Below, piece by piece: positions 9,641 to 20,150 of a stretch of DNA of 23,751 nt. Position numbers and translations under genes: made by a program. Under the pieces are notes generated by a model. It was not told the origin of the DNA. It did not search any database and worked only from the letters and a program-made list of their open reading frames with translations. Numbering within the stretch: position 1 is the stretch's first letter; the number at the start of each line of letters is the position of its first letter. Source of the stretch: Welwitschia mirabilis (taxonomy: Eukaryota; Gnetophyta; Gnetopsida; Welwitschiales); assembly GCA_051453625.1 (NCBI GenBank), contig JBOZIK010000001.1:20964137-20987887 (forward strand), read 5' to 3'.

Positions 9641-10754
9641 AGTTTGTCCCATTGCGTCTTTGTCTATCATCCTTTCTCTGCTATGGCTTGGTGTTATTCA
9701 TCCTTACTGTAGATACTTCCTAGCTATCTACAAGAAAGTTAAAGGTTTCTTATGAATGTATAGACTACTATGTTAGAACCAATCCAACAGTGGAGAGGAA
9801 ATAGTATCTACAAACCACTATACAAACCTTTTTTCATATAAAAATGTTGACACTTCTCTGTATGGACAGTATTAGAGGACACTTACAAATCTTCTAGACA
9901 TTTGTAAGAAGAATTTAGATGGACAACAAGGTTCTTTTACTTATTATAGACTAGCATGTCTCATACCAGACAACATTTCAACAACACTGTTGACAATATA
10001 TTGACAATTGGGGAGGAGTGTTTATGCATTCTTTACCTTAAACCATCTCACTATGTAGCACTAAAATCAATAATCAAATCTTAAATCTGCAAAGATACTC
10101 TAATCTATTACTCCTCATACTCAGTTACTGGGCATGCATCCCTTAAGGTTAGAAAGACAATTATTCTCCCAAAGATGATTGCATGTGACATGGATACATC
10201 CACCTTGCTCATTTTACATTACTGGTACTATGGCATTGTTGCTAGAACTTGAAAGTTATGTTAAAGCTAGTTGAACTAGTTAACAAGATACCCATGCCCC
10301 TAGCAATCCACACCCCCTAAATGTGTTAGCAGGTACCTATTAAAAGCTGTGTAGCACATTCAAAGCAATTATTATGTCTCTAAATTATTTTACACATCTC
10401 CAATAACACACATCTCAATTCTAAAAGACTATTTGTTCCCCAATTCTTTCACATGTCTCCACTAACTATGCTCTTGCTTCCCTAGGTCTACGTATGTTAC
10501 TCGTATTTTGCTCCACATTTGTTTAGAGTCAAGTAAATTTTCAAAATATAGCACTGTGTATGGATGATTATGTATACCAATCAGAACTTTTCATCATCCA
10601 CATTCTACTTTTTCCTTTTCATCACATAGACCAAATAAATAAATAAGAATAGAAGAAAAGATAAATTCAGATTTGTTTCATTTTTTGCTTCTTTTACAAA
10701 CAAGGACCATTAGTCTATAAGGTAAAAAAAATATAGTAAAAGAAAACAAAGTAC
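9641..10754. other. Interior of the insertion, no gene seen
   Basis: No recognised coding sequence. I looked here on the - strand for later sorting-nexin exons (the region after the PX domain and the BAR domain) and did not find them. A roughly 30-35-base word with TATAGACTAGCATGT at 9945-9959 recurs at 16275-16289. Confidence 0.45.
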
Positions 10755-10887
10755 TTTCTCATTTACTAGTAGGAAATGCCTCAAATCCTCACTATACCAG
10801 AGCTGTGGATGAGATGCTATTCAATTGATGAAGACACCTTATCCTTGACATTCTTGGTTCAGTAAACTTTGCATTTAATAAAAGCTA
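10755..10887 (-). pseudogene. Sorting nexin 1-like exon, end of PX domain, disabled
   Basis: The - strand encodes SHPQLWYSEDLRHFLLVNEK, matching the end of the PX domain in plant sorting nexin 1, where His-Pro-x-Leu, SEDLRxFL and (D/N)E are conserved. Upstream, FIN-stop-IA precedes SHPQ where the family has an Arg, and a one-base insertion breaks the frame further 5'. The left border follows an AG acceptor (CATAG, exon start 10887). The right border is followed by GTACTT, a weak donor. The length of 133 bases is close to the roughly 135 expected for this exon. It lies 520 bases downstream of the other PX exon, in the right order and orientation. Confidence 0.8.
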
Positions 10888-11407
10888 CTATGCATTGCAA
10901 CATCATGTATGTAAGGACAGCCTGCAAATGCAACGTCTAGGAAATAGGATGCAATTTGCAAAGCAAAATATGTTTATAAAACATGTTATGCAGTAATCAT
11001 TAGAGACTAGACTAATTATGGAAAAGATAGAGACCATAAACTTAATTCTAAGTTTGATATTAGAAGCCAAAGTTACACAATATACAAATTCAAAAGCATT
11101 TTATTGTTAATACTTAAAGAAATATATGTGAAGTGTTCATAATCTCTCATGAGGAAAATTCCAGAGTACAAACACATCCAAATGAAAGGAGGCCTAAAAC
11201 ACTATTTTTTAGAATAAAGTATCTTTCAAAACAAGTTCATACTCTAAATAAAATAGGGCATGCATGATGGAGGGAAGTATAAATATGTTCTGCTATCAAG
11301 TAATTAATTGTAGCATATAATTTCCTTGCCTAATATTCTTATCAATGTATTAAATAAAAACAAAAAGAAAGTGCTGAATGCAGTTATTATTAACAGAAGA
11401 ATCTTAC
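10888..11407 (-). other. Intron between the two sorting-nexin exons
   Basis: A 520-base non-coding stretch runs from GTAAGA (donor, 11407) to CATAG (acceptor, 10888) on the - strand. Keeping an intron means the sorting-nexin sequence came from genomic DNA, not from a reverse-transcribed mRNA. Confidence 0.65.
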
Positions 11408-11543
11408 CAACAACACTTTTCTCAAGAAGTGGAGGAACAAATATCCCTTTGTACTTTTCAGCAAGACATTCATGCAACCAGAAAAAATCATTGTATCTCC
11501 TGATAACAATCTTATTAGTGTCTTGGTATTTAGGCATATTAAT
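11408..11543 (-). pseudogene. Sorting nexin 1-like exon, PX domain core
   Basis: The - strand frame reads MPKYQDTNKIVIRRYNDFFW, then LAEKYKGIFVPPLLEKSVVG. This is the PX domain core of plant sorting nexin 1, with the phosphoinositide-binding RRYxDF motif and the KGIFxPPLxEK loop. One loop proline is Leu here (PPLLEK). The exon ends at a good donor (G|GTAAGA). At the 5' side the pyrimidine-rich tract TTCTTTCTCCTTAT is followed by AA, not the AG an acceptor needs, so the acceptor looks lost. SNX1 acts in retromer-linked endosomal sorting. This frame is open but cannot be a gene alone: the next exon is broken and the N-terminal and BAR exons are missing. Confidence 0.88.
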
Positions 11544-11645
11544 TTATAAGGAGAAAGAATTTAGAACATAAGCATAATCATTACATGACATCAGTGCCTT
11601 GGTATTACTAAGGTAAGATACAGTTAATACACAACCATTACAACC

Positions 11646-11759
11646 TTAGATTGGGAGAGCTATAAGAGGGTCCAGATTTCCTATAAGTTCATCCTCATCT
11701 TTACATTTTCTTTTAGTCACTGATGGTAGGGACATTGATGCTTCAGAAAGAGTTGTTTA
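11646..11759 (-). pseudogene. Exon-like fragment, unrecognised
   Basis: The - strand reads TTLSEASMSLPSVTKRKCKD, then EDELIGNLDPLIALPI and a stop. A TTTTAG acceptor-like site stands right before it, followed by a TAA in this frame. The composition (charged, Pro-containing) is protein-like and stands out from the AT-rich surroundings. It matches no part of sorting nexin that I know, although it lies just upstream of the PX exon. Confidence 0.3.
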
Positions 11760-12915
11760 CTAAAATTTTTAAATGCTAAATTTGGGAAAACTAAAGTGAT
11801 GACCAAATGGGTATTACATGTTCGAATTTGTGGTGCTTTCCAAAGGTAAAAAATAAAGAAAAAATTGGTTGTGCAAGATTAAAGAGGCACCAAATGATGA
11901 GAGGTATTACAAAGGTAGAGTGGTAGTAGAGGGTGTTGAAGAGTTCACGTTATTAACAACTTTTTAGTAGTAGTAAAGCTTAATAGTACTTTTTCCTAAA
12001 GTTTCTCTTAGATTAGGGCTGACTGTCAAGTTATTTCATACTCAAGGACCTAGCAAAAACACATCTACTAAAAAATCCTAAAAGAGAAGGCTCTGTCAAT
12101 TTAATAAGCCCTTAGTAAAAATAGAAGATAAAAAAGTCTGGTAGGTCTACCTCTATAAACTAGCGCATGAAATTAACAATATTAATTTGTAAACTTTAAG
12201 TCATGAAAATTATTATTTACATTACCAACTGAACTACCACATGCCTTTCTTGGTACAATGTCCATTATCCATTATAAGATATTACAGAGTTAGAGTAGGT
12301 TAACTATAACTTGCAGAGACTTAACAGCAAAGTTTGCCCTGATCTAACTAGATCTTTAGATTTTATATGTCTTTTACTCTCTTTAGTATGCAAGGACATG
12401 AATATGGAACTTGTGTGATAGGATTACTATTTGGATTAACCTATAGAGCCATCATTTGCCCATGAGTTGCTAATTTTTTGTTTTGAACAATAATCCATGG
12501 GTATATGGTCACCAATCGAGCAGGAAGTCATACAAACTATCTAGGATTACTAGTTATAAATAGTGAACATACTAGATCTTGTGTTTTTATAGATTAATCC
12601 ATTGTCTGACATGGTGGAAGTATGCTTAAAATACCATACTAAAAATTATGCATGGATTTCTGACAACTAAGAAAATTACATCCTGACGTCCTGATAATAC
12701 TAGGAATACCTCTTGAGTAATGACACTATCAAATTTAGTTTTTATCAATCTTGTTTGTGTTTTCATTATTTCAAATATATTTAAAGAGGAGATAGGCAAA
12801 CATCGAACTCATTTAATCTTTCATTCATCTACATAACCTACAAAATTAGATCTAACAATTCAATACACATGTGTCATTTCCCTTACTGCAACCAAAGGCT
12901 CTCTGGAGAAATATG
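11760..12915. other. Interior of the insertion, no gene seen
   Basis: AT-rich, stop-filled in all frames. I looked here on the - strand for the N-terminal sorting-nexin exon (the part before the PX core) and did not find it. Confidence 0.45.
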
Positions 12916-13032
12916 TTACTGTTTCTCAATACTAGATAATATAGGATGATCATAAAAGATGTTTTCCATTGCTAAAAGGCATTCCTCATCTGGTGTTAAA
13001 CCCTCTTCTTCTGTCAAATCACATATTTCTTT
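12916..13032 (-). pseudogene. Exon-like fragment (EEEGLTPDEECLLAMEN), unrecognised
   Basis: A - strand frame of 38 codons reads KEICDLTEEEGLTPDEECLL, then AMENIFYDHPILSSIEKQ and TAA. It has an acidic, clearly protein-like composition in an AT-rich setting. An acceptor-like TTTGACAG sits before the EEGL part and a donor-like GTAACA overlaps the end. I cannot assign a family. It shares strand with the sorting-nexin exons and lies upstream of them, but it does not match the SNX1 N-terminus. Confidence 0.38.
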
Positions 13033-13330
13033 ATTTTATAGAACAAACATCAGCATTTCTTAATTTTTAGATAGATTACAAATAATTCAACTTAACTAGC
13101 CATGTGGTTTAAAATTTACTAAGTGTAAGGTATCACATAAAAAATTAAGAAAATAAAATCATGATGTGATGAAGAGATTTACAAGATCATTATGTTTTAT
13201 TCCTATGCATAACCTCAGAACATTCAAAACTGCTTATTTATGTCCAAATGATATCATATTTTTAATTTTTTCTAATGCCATCCAAAATAAGTTTTGGTTT
13301 TGGTTTTATTTATTAAACACTTCTGAATTA

Positions 13331-13681
13331 TGTATGATATTTAGATGTGCTTATGATCATGTAAACAAGTTAATATTTAGGCATAACCACTAAAACATTT
13401 TTAATGTTTCGGGTAAAGTTCTTTCAAAGAATGACATACCCATAAAATGTGTAGAATTGTGTCAATAAAAGAGTTCCACAACCTAATCTTGTTTCAGCAA
13501 TTGCAGGTTCTTGCATCATTGAGCCTCAAGAAAGAAGCAACAAAGGTATCAAATACAATAAAGACAAAAAATAGGCATGATTAACTTAAATGTAAGTAAA
13601 TGATATTTATGATAAAATATTTCTTATCAATCATGTAAATGAAGATTTAACATGCAAGGCATCCCCTATTAGATGACTCAT
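13331..13681. repeat. Tandem duplication, segment A, copy 1
   Basis: This segment is homologous to 13782-14135 over its full length (for example AAGTTAATATTTAGGCATAA and ATTTATGATAAAATATTTCT). The copies differ by scattered substitutions and small indels. No coding sequence is recognised. It stops at a 100-N gap. Confidence 0.85.
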
Positions 13682-13781
13682 NNNNNNNNNNNNNNNNNNN
13701 NNNNNNNNNNNNNNNNNNNNNNNNNNNNNNNNNNNNNNNNNNNNNNNNNNNNNNNNNNNNNNNNNNNNNNNNNNNNNNNNN
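13682..13781. other. Assembly gap (100 N)
   Basis: A placeholder-length gap lying exactly between two copies of segment A, which suggests that a repeat blocked assembly. Confidence 0.99.
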
Positions 13782-14135
13782 TGTTCATGATATTTAGATG
13801 TTCCTACAATTATGCAAATAAGTTAATATTTAAGCATAACCACTGAATCATTGGTAATGTTTCAAGTAAAGTTATTTTAAATGATGACATACCCACAAAA
13901 TGTATAGAATTGTGTAAATAAAAGAGATCCAAAACCTAATCTTGTTTTAGCATTTATAGGTTCCTGTATTATTGATCCTTAAGGAATAATCACAAAGGTG
14001 TCAAATTCAATAAGGATAGAAAATAGGCATGATTAATTTGAATATAAGTAAATGATATTTATGATAAAATATTTCTTATCAATCATGTAAATGAATATTT
14101 AACATGCAATGCATCCCCTTATTGACATGACTCAT
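13782..14135. repeat. Tandem duplication, segment A, copy 2
   Basis: The second copy of segment A (compare 13331-13681), ending in GACTCAT like the first. It continues directly into segment B copy 1, so A and B are neighbours in the repeat unit. Confidence 0.85.
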
Positions 14136-14184
14136 TCAAAATAAAAAAGAAGTAGTACCCTCCCAAAATTGTATCTCCCAATAC

Positions 14185-14818
14185 ACATCAATTCTAAAGA
14201 GAAAATAATAATGCATTTATACCAAGTTATGTTTAACAAATTTCTAAGAAACTTGTATGTTTAATTTCCTTTACATGAAGAACAAAAGCATAAAAATAAA
14301 GTCATGATCAAAATAACTCTTATAAGTCTTTTCAATTAGCGAAAACAACGTCCTGGATTATTCTCTGCTTAAGAGATATGAGTATCTCTTGTATTTCAAA
14401 ACTTGACTTTACTAAAGCATCTAGATGGATAGCCTTTTCGTATTTTTCATATGCTTTACTTAAAGTAACTTTACTTCTAGACTTTTAGGTATTTTTCATA
14501 TGAGTTATTACTAAATATGCTAAAAACCATAAGTTCACTAATGTAAAAATTATAAGTTCACTCAGATGCTAAAAATTAATTTGATACTAAGAGCCTTTTT
14601 ACATGTACTAACTGCATCATAAATGTTACTTCTGGGTTGGCCAGATGATTTTGTCATTTCATATTACTAAAATATTGATTCAAGATTATCTAAGTTTTGC
14701 ATTCCATTAATTAAAGAAATATAATTACATGTATTGAATGCCTGAGGACATAATAGCCTTATTTACTGACTTTATACATAGAAGGTTACATCTATTTCAA
14801 AAACAATGGTGTAGAAGA
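14185..14818. repeat. Tandem duplication, segment B, copy 1
   Basis: Homologous to 14919-15581. Shared words include GAGATATGAGTATCTCTTG, AAAGCATCTAGATGGA and TTCACTCAGATGCTAAAAAT. Copy 1 lacks about 20 bases present in copy 2 (AAAAGGGATAATAAAAGA). No protein is recognised in either copy. Confidence 0.85.
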
Positions 14819-14918
14819 NNNNNNNNNNNNNNNNNNNNNNNNNNNNNNNNNNNNNNNNNNNNNNNNNNNNNNNNNNNNNNNNNNNNNNNNNNNNNNNNNN
14901 NNNNNNNNNNNNNNNNNN
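14819..14918. other. Assembly gap (100 N)
   Basis: A placeholder-length gap lying exactly between two copies of segment B, like the earlier gap between two copies of segment A. Confidence 0.99.
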
Positions 14919-15581
14919 ACATCAATCCTATGGAGAAAATAATAATGCTTTCAAAGAAACTTATGTATCTAACTTTCTTTACATCAGGAACAGAAGCATA
15001 AAAAGAATGTCATGGTCAAAATGAATTTCATATGTTTTTCCAATTAAAAAAATCAAACTCCTGGTTTGTTCTCTGCCCAAGAGATATGAGTATCTCTTGC
15101 ATTTCAGAACTTGACTTTAAAAGGGATAATAAAAGACTAAAGCATCTAGATGGACAGCCTTTAGGGTATTTTTCATATGCTTCACTTGAAGATCTATATG
15201 TAATTTTACTTCTGGGCTTTTAGGTATTTTTTATATGAATTATTACTAAAGATGTTAAAAATCATAAGTTCATTGACATGAAAATCACAAGTTCACTCAG
15301 ATGCTAAAAATCAATTTGATGCTAAGATCCTTTTTACATGTATTAACTGTATCATAAATGCCACTTTGAAGTAGGCAAGACAATTCTATCATTTCATATT
15401 GCTAAAATATTGATTCAAGCTTTAATAATTTAGTATACACTTTATAAGAAGCTAAGTTTTACATTCCTTTTGTTAAGGAAATATAATTGCATGTATTAAA
15501 TGCCTGAGGACATAACAAACCCCATTTGCTGACTTTATACATAGAAGGTTACATCTATTTCAAAAACAATGGTGGAGCAGA
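14919..15581. repeat. Tandem duplication, segment B, copy 2
   Basis: The second copy of segment B. It begins at ACATCAATCC right after the gap and ends near CAATGGTGGAGCAG. Short open frames inside it (for example 15032-15223) contain no known motif and are not conserved between the copies. Confidence 0.85.
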
Positions 15582-16740
15582 AATGACTATATCATGTCTG
15601 ATAATTTGTATTATACATTTGACATTCCACTAAACATGTCAAGTGCATAATCTAAACTCAAACAAAAGGTTTGTATATGGTTTCCTAGATGGCAAAAATA
15701 TGTATAAAACCACCTTCGTCAGGTAGTGTATAACTAATTAGCATAGTCTCTGTTAGGTTCTTTTGATTTTAAAGAAGCAGGATTGTTTGTTTATTTTTAT
15801 AGCTATAAATTGAAAGATTTCACATGAAGTCCAAATAGCTGAGTATCGTATCTTCTAGGCTTTGAAAGTAGCAAATCATATCCATATTATGAAACAAAAT
15901 ATTTCATATGAACCATGAGTACATCTAGTTCTGTCAAGGTCTTTCAGATTTTATCTTGAAATTGTTAAATGAATAGCTTGAAGATTAGAACCTTCAATGC
16001 AAAATAACTACAGTTGTAATGTAGATTTTTTAAGACATATAGTTTACCTTAAAGAAAGAATTAACAGGTTTAACCCTAGCACAAGCTATAGAATCAACTT
16101 CTTTGAAATGTATTGCAAAATACTCCTAGAACTACTCACTTGATAGGTGTAGATGCTATAAAATAAAAATATAGAGTGATTCTTGATCCTCTAATGTTTC
16201 TCAAATAAAAAAGAAAGATATAGTGCAATATGTGTAAATAGAAAGAACAACATGTATGAAACCACCTGACTTGTTATAGACTAGCATGTATCAGACAAAA
16301 AGAAGAAGAGCAGAACACTGAGGTAAAGAAATACCTCTGCCAGTGGGCTTACTTCATTGGTACTGACATGCTTTCGTATGACTTCAGACTTTAACTTCTA
16401 CATTTGCCTTACTCTTGCATTGCAAACTCCCATGGCATTCGATTCTACTAGGGTACAATTAACCAAAATAAAAGGAAATCCTTTGATCTCAAAACTAGGT
16501 AAATCAGATTTTAATGGATAGAGTCATTCAAACATGTAGAGAAATTAAAAACTGACATGGATAAATCATGAGAGCAAGCTTCTTTATTTTATTTAAAAAA
16601 AATTCTATGACAAATAAATTTTTAGCTTTATAAAAAATAAAGATTTAGATCTTACATGAAATGTGGACACTATCTTCCACCATTGACCATCTTTCTTAAC
16701 GCATGGACACTATCTTCTGATCCTTTTGATCATATTATTT
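15582..16740. other. Interior of the insertion, no gene seen
   Basis: AT-rich sequence. A word with TATAGACTAGCATGT (16275-16289) repeats one at 9945-9959. Around 16320-16460 the sequence is somewhat less AT-rich, but no frame is convincingly coding. Confidence 0.45.
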
Positions 16741-17400
16741 TCACTCCAAGCAGTTGTGTTGTCCCTGGCATTTATCTCTAACTTGTCCTCCCTGCTGCCT
16801 CTTCCTCAGTTACACTATTTTCATTCTTCTCTTTGAAAAACATCCTCTCTTCTCTCTGAAAACGTGCTCTTCTTTGACTCCTCTTCTCATTCACTGTGTG
16901 CTAGCTGTAGGGACTGCCTTCCTTTATAGGTATTGTGTTTGGGTACTGGCTTCTTCTGCTTCTGATTGCCTTGCCTTCTAAAATGCTGCTCTCTTTCTCC
17001 TCCATGTCATGCAGGCTACCACCTATAGTCTGACATTCTCCTGCGTCTACTGGTACCTTGCACATCTGCTTGTTTTTGTCTTCCACTACCTCTTCTTTAA
17101 CCCTTGCAGATGTCTTCTTCTTTCTCACATGCTTTACCTGGGATTCTTTCTCTTGTCATTTTAGAAGGATTTCCTGGTAAAGATCTGGGTCTATTTCTTC
17201 TAAAACTTTCTTCAAGTTTTGACTCTGATCTCTTATGGACCGACGCTAGTGGCTTTCAACGTTCCTCTCCATTGCCTCCACCATTAATGGCATCATTTGC
17301 TTCATCTGCTAAGATACCATATTAATAAAATATTGGTTGTTCTGCATGTCTAGTGCCTTTTCTGCCACTTGCAACAGAAATCTACTTAAATGTTTTAAAA
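16741..17400. pseudogene. Coding-like block, open on both strands, strand uncertain
   Basis: The least AT-rich part of the insertion, with CT-rich + strand. On the - strand a single frame runs with few stops and is Lys/Glu/Arg-rich: LKKVLEEIDPDLYQEIL, KHVRKKKTSARVKEEVVEDK, SILEGKAIRSRRSQYPN, and beyond a stop RSQRRARFQREERMFFKEKN. On the + strand, 17110-17325 reads MSSSFSHALPGILSLVILEG and continues Ser/Leu/Pro-rich, after an acceptor-like CTTTAACCCTTGCAG. One strand must be a mirror of the other. I recognise neither protein. A decayed captured gene is the likeliest reading. Confidence 0.35.
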
Positions 17401-17670
17401 GGAGAGGAGGAAGTCTCTGTGTTACCTCAAGCGATGTTATTTTTTAGCAATTCAGATCTTTGGGAATTGAAAATTAATGTGAAACATCTATCTGGAGTGT
17501 AAACACCTCTTGTTAGTAATCTTGGTATACTAGACCAGTTGAAGATTACAGATTAACTTGTTCAGAAAAAATTAATGTAAGATTTCCTTGATGAATATGG
17601 AAACCCTATTTTTAAAGAAAGATTGCAGAATTACAGAACAAGCTTTGGGCAAAGAAGATGGCTTATGTGA
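17110..17670 (+). pseudogene. Unrecognised + strand frame with six in-frame stops
   Basis: One reading frame is open from 17110 across 17670, interrupted only by stops at 17323, 17326, 17500, 17542, 17563 and 17668. After the MSSSF start it contains LPLATEIYLNVLKGEEEVSV, LPQAMLFFSNSDLWELKINV, LGILDQLKIT and FLDEYGNPIFKERLQNYRTS. The later part is protein-like and has no counterpart on the other strand. This supports + strand coding for at least 17330-17670, opposite to the sorting-nexin exons. I cannot name the family. Confidence 0.33.
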
Positions 17671-19430
17671 GGGTTAAGCTAAGCTCCGATTAGGTCAATT
17701 GCTTAATTCTACTTTTACAAACCGACTAACCCTAAAATAAGTTCCTTACTTTTCTTCAGTAGATCAAGGTTAATGACTAGTAGGCGTTTGACAGGGGGGA
17801 AGTGATCAATGGGATGCCCTTAGGATTTTATTTAGTAAAGGATTAAGTTATCTGCATACCCATGTAAGCACTGCCTCCAAAATAATCTCCTCACTATAAT
17901 TTTTCTTTACATGAAGCTTATATAAGACTGTTCATGTACACACTGCCTCTCTTTACAGTGCAAACAACCATATCACTGTATTTGCAACTTCATTGTTCTA
18001 TTTACAGCTTCCTTTTTTACTTTATTTGCCACCTTTTTGTCATTTCCTTTATCCATCATTAAACAGAGCCAAGTGGGATTGAAGACAAGGTGGATGCGAA
18101 AACCACTTTAAAAAGTGTGGTTAAATACACACTCAAATGTGCTGAAAATACATTTAATTAATCTTCATACAAATGTACCTTAACCATTATGAAGTTTAAT
18201 AATTAATCAAAGGATAGTGGGAAAAGCTAATGTTGTTAAGTTAGAAGAGAGTAGAGGTCTGTGAATTCATTCATTTAGTGAGACATTTCAGATACAATAT
18301 AACATGAACTCTTAGTCTATTTCATGAATAAATAAATCCTACATTTTGTGCATACTAAAATACAACCCACATAGTTTAGTATGGGTTTTGGAAATGCAAC
18401 ATGAAGTTAAGTAAAAACAGTAGTATCTGAAAGGGTTTTACAAACACTAAACATTTAACCAAGTGTTTATTATTTAATACTTTGAATTAGTTTAAGTCAC
18501 CTACTATTTTTCAACATTGATTTGGCCTACCTATATGCATGTTAAAAATCCAAAAATAAGCCATACAAAAAAAAAAGGAATTATTTACTTGAATGCATTT
18601 AGGACATGACCATTTCTATTAGAGTTTTTAGAAACATGAAAGATAAATTTTAATAGAATGTTAAAATACCTTAAACAAAGATGTCTCTGTATATATATGC
18701 ACATAAGTGAAAGATAAGCAAAAAGACTTTTCTGTTACATTTTAATTACAAGATATGGAAAGGCCTATAATAACAAAACATGTATACAAAACCCAATGTC
18801 TGTCTAGAAAATGGAGAATTTGCAGGTATTTTATGTATATTAACGAAACCCTTGAAATGAGGATGAAGGCTATGACCAGGTTGAGAGACAATCAAACAAA
18901 TAACCAATTAAAACTAAGAAAAATAAACAAATATGTTTTGTGTTTTTTCCTTCCATGTTAGCTTGTGGAATGATGTGTATTACAAAGAAACACCACCATT
19001 ATAAGGAGAGGTTATCAAGACAAGAAAGTTTGCAACAAAAAAGGGTGGAAATGACCATTTTTCACAAAGACAATTCTATAATAAGAAAGTCTATTAACAC
19101 TGTGAGATAAATCATGTCATCAAATACTAGTGTGGCCTTCATTTCGTCCTTATAAGATGTAGCCTTATTTGTTGTTACAAATCCTTTCTTGATTTTCCTT
19201 TGATTCCTGAAAAAATAGACGACATTCAAAAATCGAGAAAATAAGAAATGCAATACCTTGGCTTAAGTTATTAATATAAAAACAAACAAGGAAATGAGAA
19301 GGACAGTAATTTAAGAAAGAGTGAAGGAGCCAGTGATAGATAACACCCTTTGAGAATAGGGCATTATTAACATTGAAAGAAGACACTATGGAAACAAAGC
19401 TGCTAAGCTGTAAGAGCTGGCCACATTTAC
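17671..19430. other. Interior of the insertion, no gene seen
   Basis: AT-rich throughout. Related words with CATGTA and CACTGCCTC occur near 17861 and 17933. Short open frames at 18755 and 19062 have no recognisable motif. Confidence 0.45.
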
Positions 19431-19526
19431 CATTGGAGGAAACTTCATTGTTGAGGGTTTGATGCCATAGTTTTCCAAGAGTTAGAGAGAAATATTTGAG
19501 CAAGAAAAATACTATTGTGCATCCAC
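19431..19526 (-). pseudogene. Exon-like fragment with matching splice sites
   Basis: On the - strand a strong acceptor (TTCACCCTTTCAG, ending at 19527) and a good donor (AATG|GTAAATG, at 19430) bracket 96 bases. These lie inside a 131-codon open frame (19560-19165) reading GGCTIVFFLLKYFSLTLGKL, then WHQTLNNEVSSNG across the exon. The open frame continues past the donor as Phe/Leu/Ser-rich sequence, perhaps by chance. The protein is not recognised. Confidence 0.27.
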
Positions 19527-20150
19527 CTGAAAGGGTGAAAGCATTTTGAAACATTGGCAATCAAAAACACAGTAAAGAAAAACAACAAAACCATACCAAC
19601 ATAATGAAATAATAAAGAGGAAATGAACTCAGACCTTTTAGAAAAATGGAAGATGATAGTGAAAGGGGGCAGTGTTTAAAGAAAGAAGTCACTTTTGTGT
19701 TGCGTGAGGAGGAGTGAACAACCTGGAAACACTTAAATACATCAAAACACTAAAAACATTCTTAAACATGTCAGAGTTCAAAACACTAAAAACATTGCCA
19801 GACAAGTAAAAACAATGTGATCTTAGACAATGAAAGCGAAAGATGATCCAACAAAAAACTCAATAAATCATCAAACCTTGCTTAAGGAAGATTTTGAAGG
19901 GGAGGACCAAAACTTAGCTATTTGTGAAAGATCCGATCTTTGACGCTGAAGAAAGCATAGAAGAAATAGCCATTTCCATAGCAAGAAATCAAACAAGCAC
20001 AAATATTGAAGAGAAACCAAAGGGGAAAAAAATGCAAATAAAACCCTTGAGTCCGAATAGAGATGCCACCTTGTGCTGCTTCTTCAAAACCTAACGCGCT
20101 TCCTATGTAATAATCATCAAAAGCGCAAAAAATAAAGTGCGCGAATGATT
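19527..20150 (-). other. Possible 5' region of a captured transcript
   Basis: Read on the - strand, the segment just inside the right repeat cluster has higher GC and CpG-containing words (GCGCGAATG, AAAGCGC, CGCGTTAGG, CAGCGTC, GATCGGATC). One frame, FEEAAQGGISIRTQGFYL, is open there, and a short ATG frame starts near 19979 (MEMAISSML) and stops after 22 codons. The pattern resembles a promoter-proximal 5' UTR pointing into the element, but no gene can be followed from it. Confidence 0.2.

Noticed and set aside
10755-11543. A functional sorting nexin gene
   Set aside because: In-frame stop, frameshift, missing acceptor AG and no N-terminal or BAR exons in the surrounding sequence.
11326-11571. 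81-codon + strand open frame
   Set aside because: It is the antisense mirror of the sorting-nexin PX exon, which is clearly coded on the - strand.
13166-13393. 75-codon + strand open frame
   Set aside because: It overlaps duplicated segment A, and the frame is not kept in the second copy at 13782.
15032-15223. 63-codon + strand open frame in segment B copy 2
   Set aside because: Copy 1 of segment B has indels in the same place and does not keep the frame, so no sign of selection.
18755-19253. Short open frames on both strands
   Set aside because: No domain, no exon signals, composition like the AT-rich flanks.
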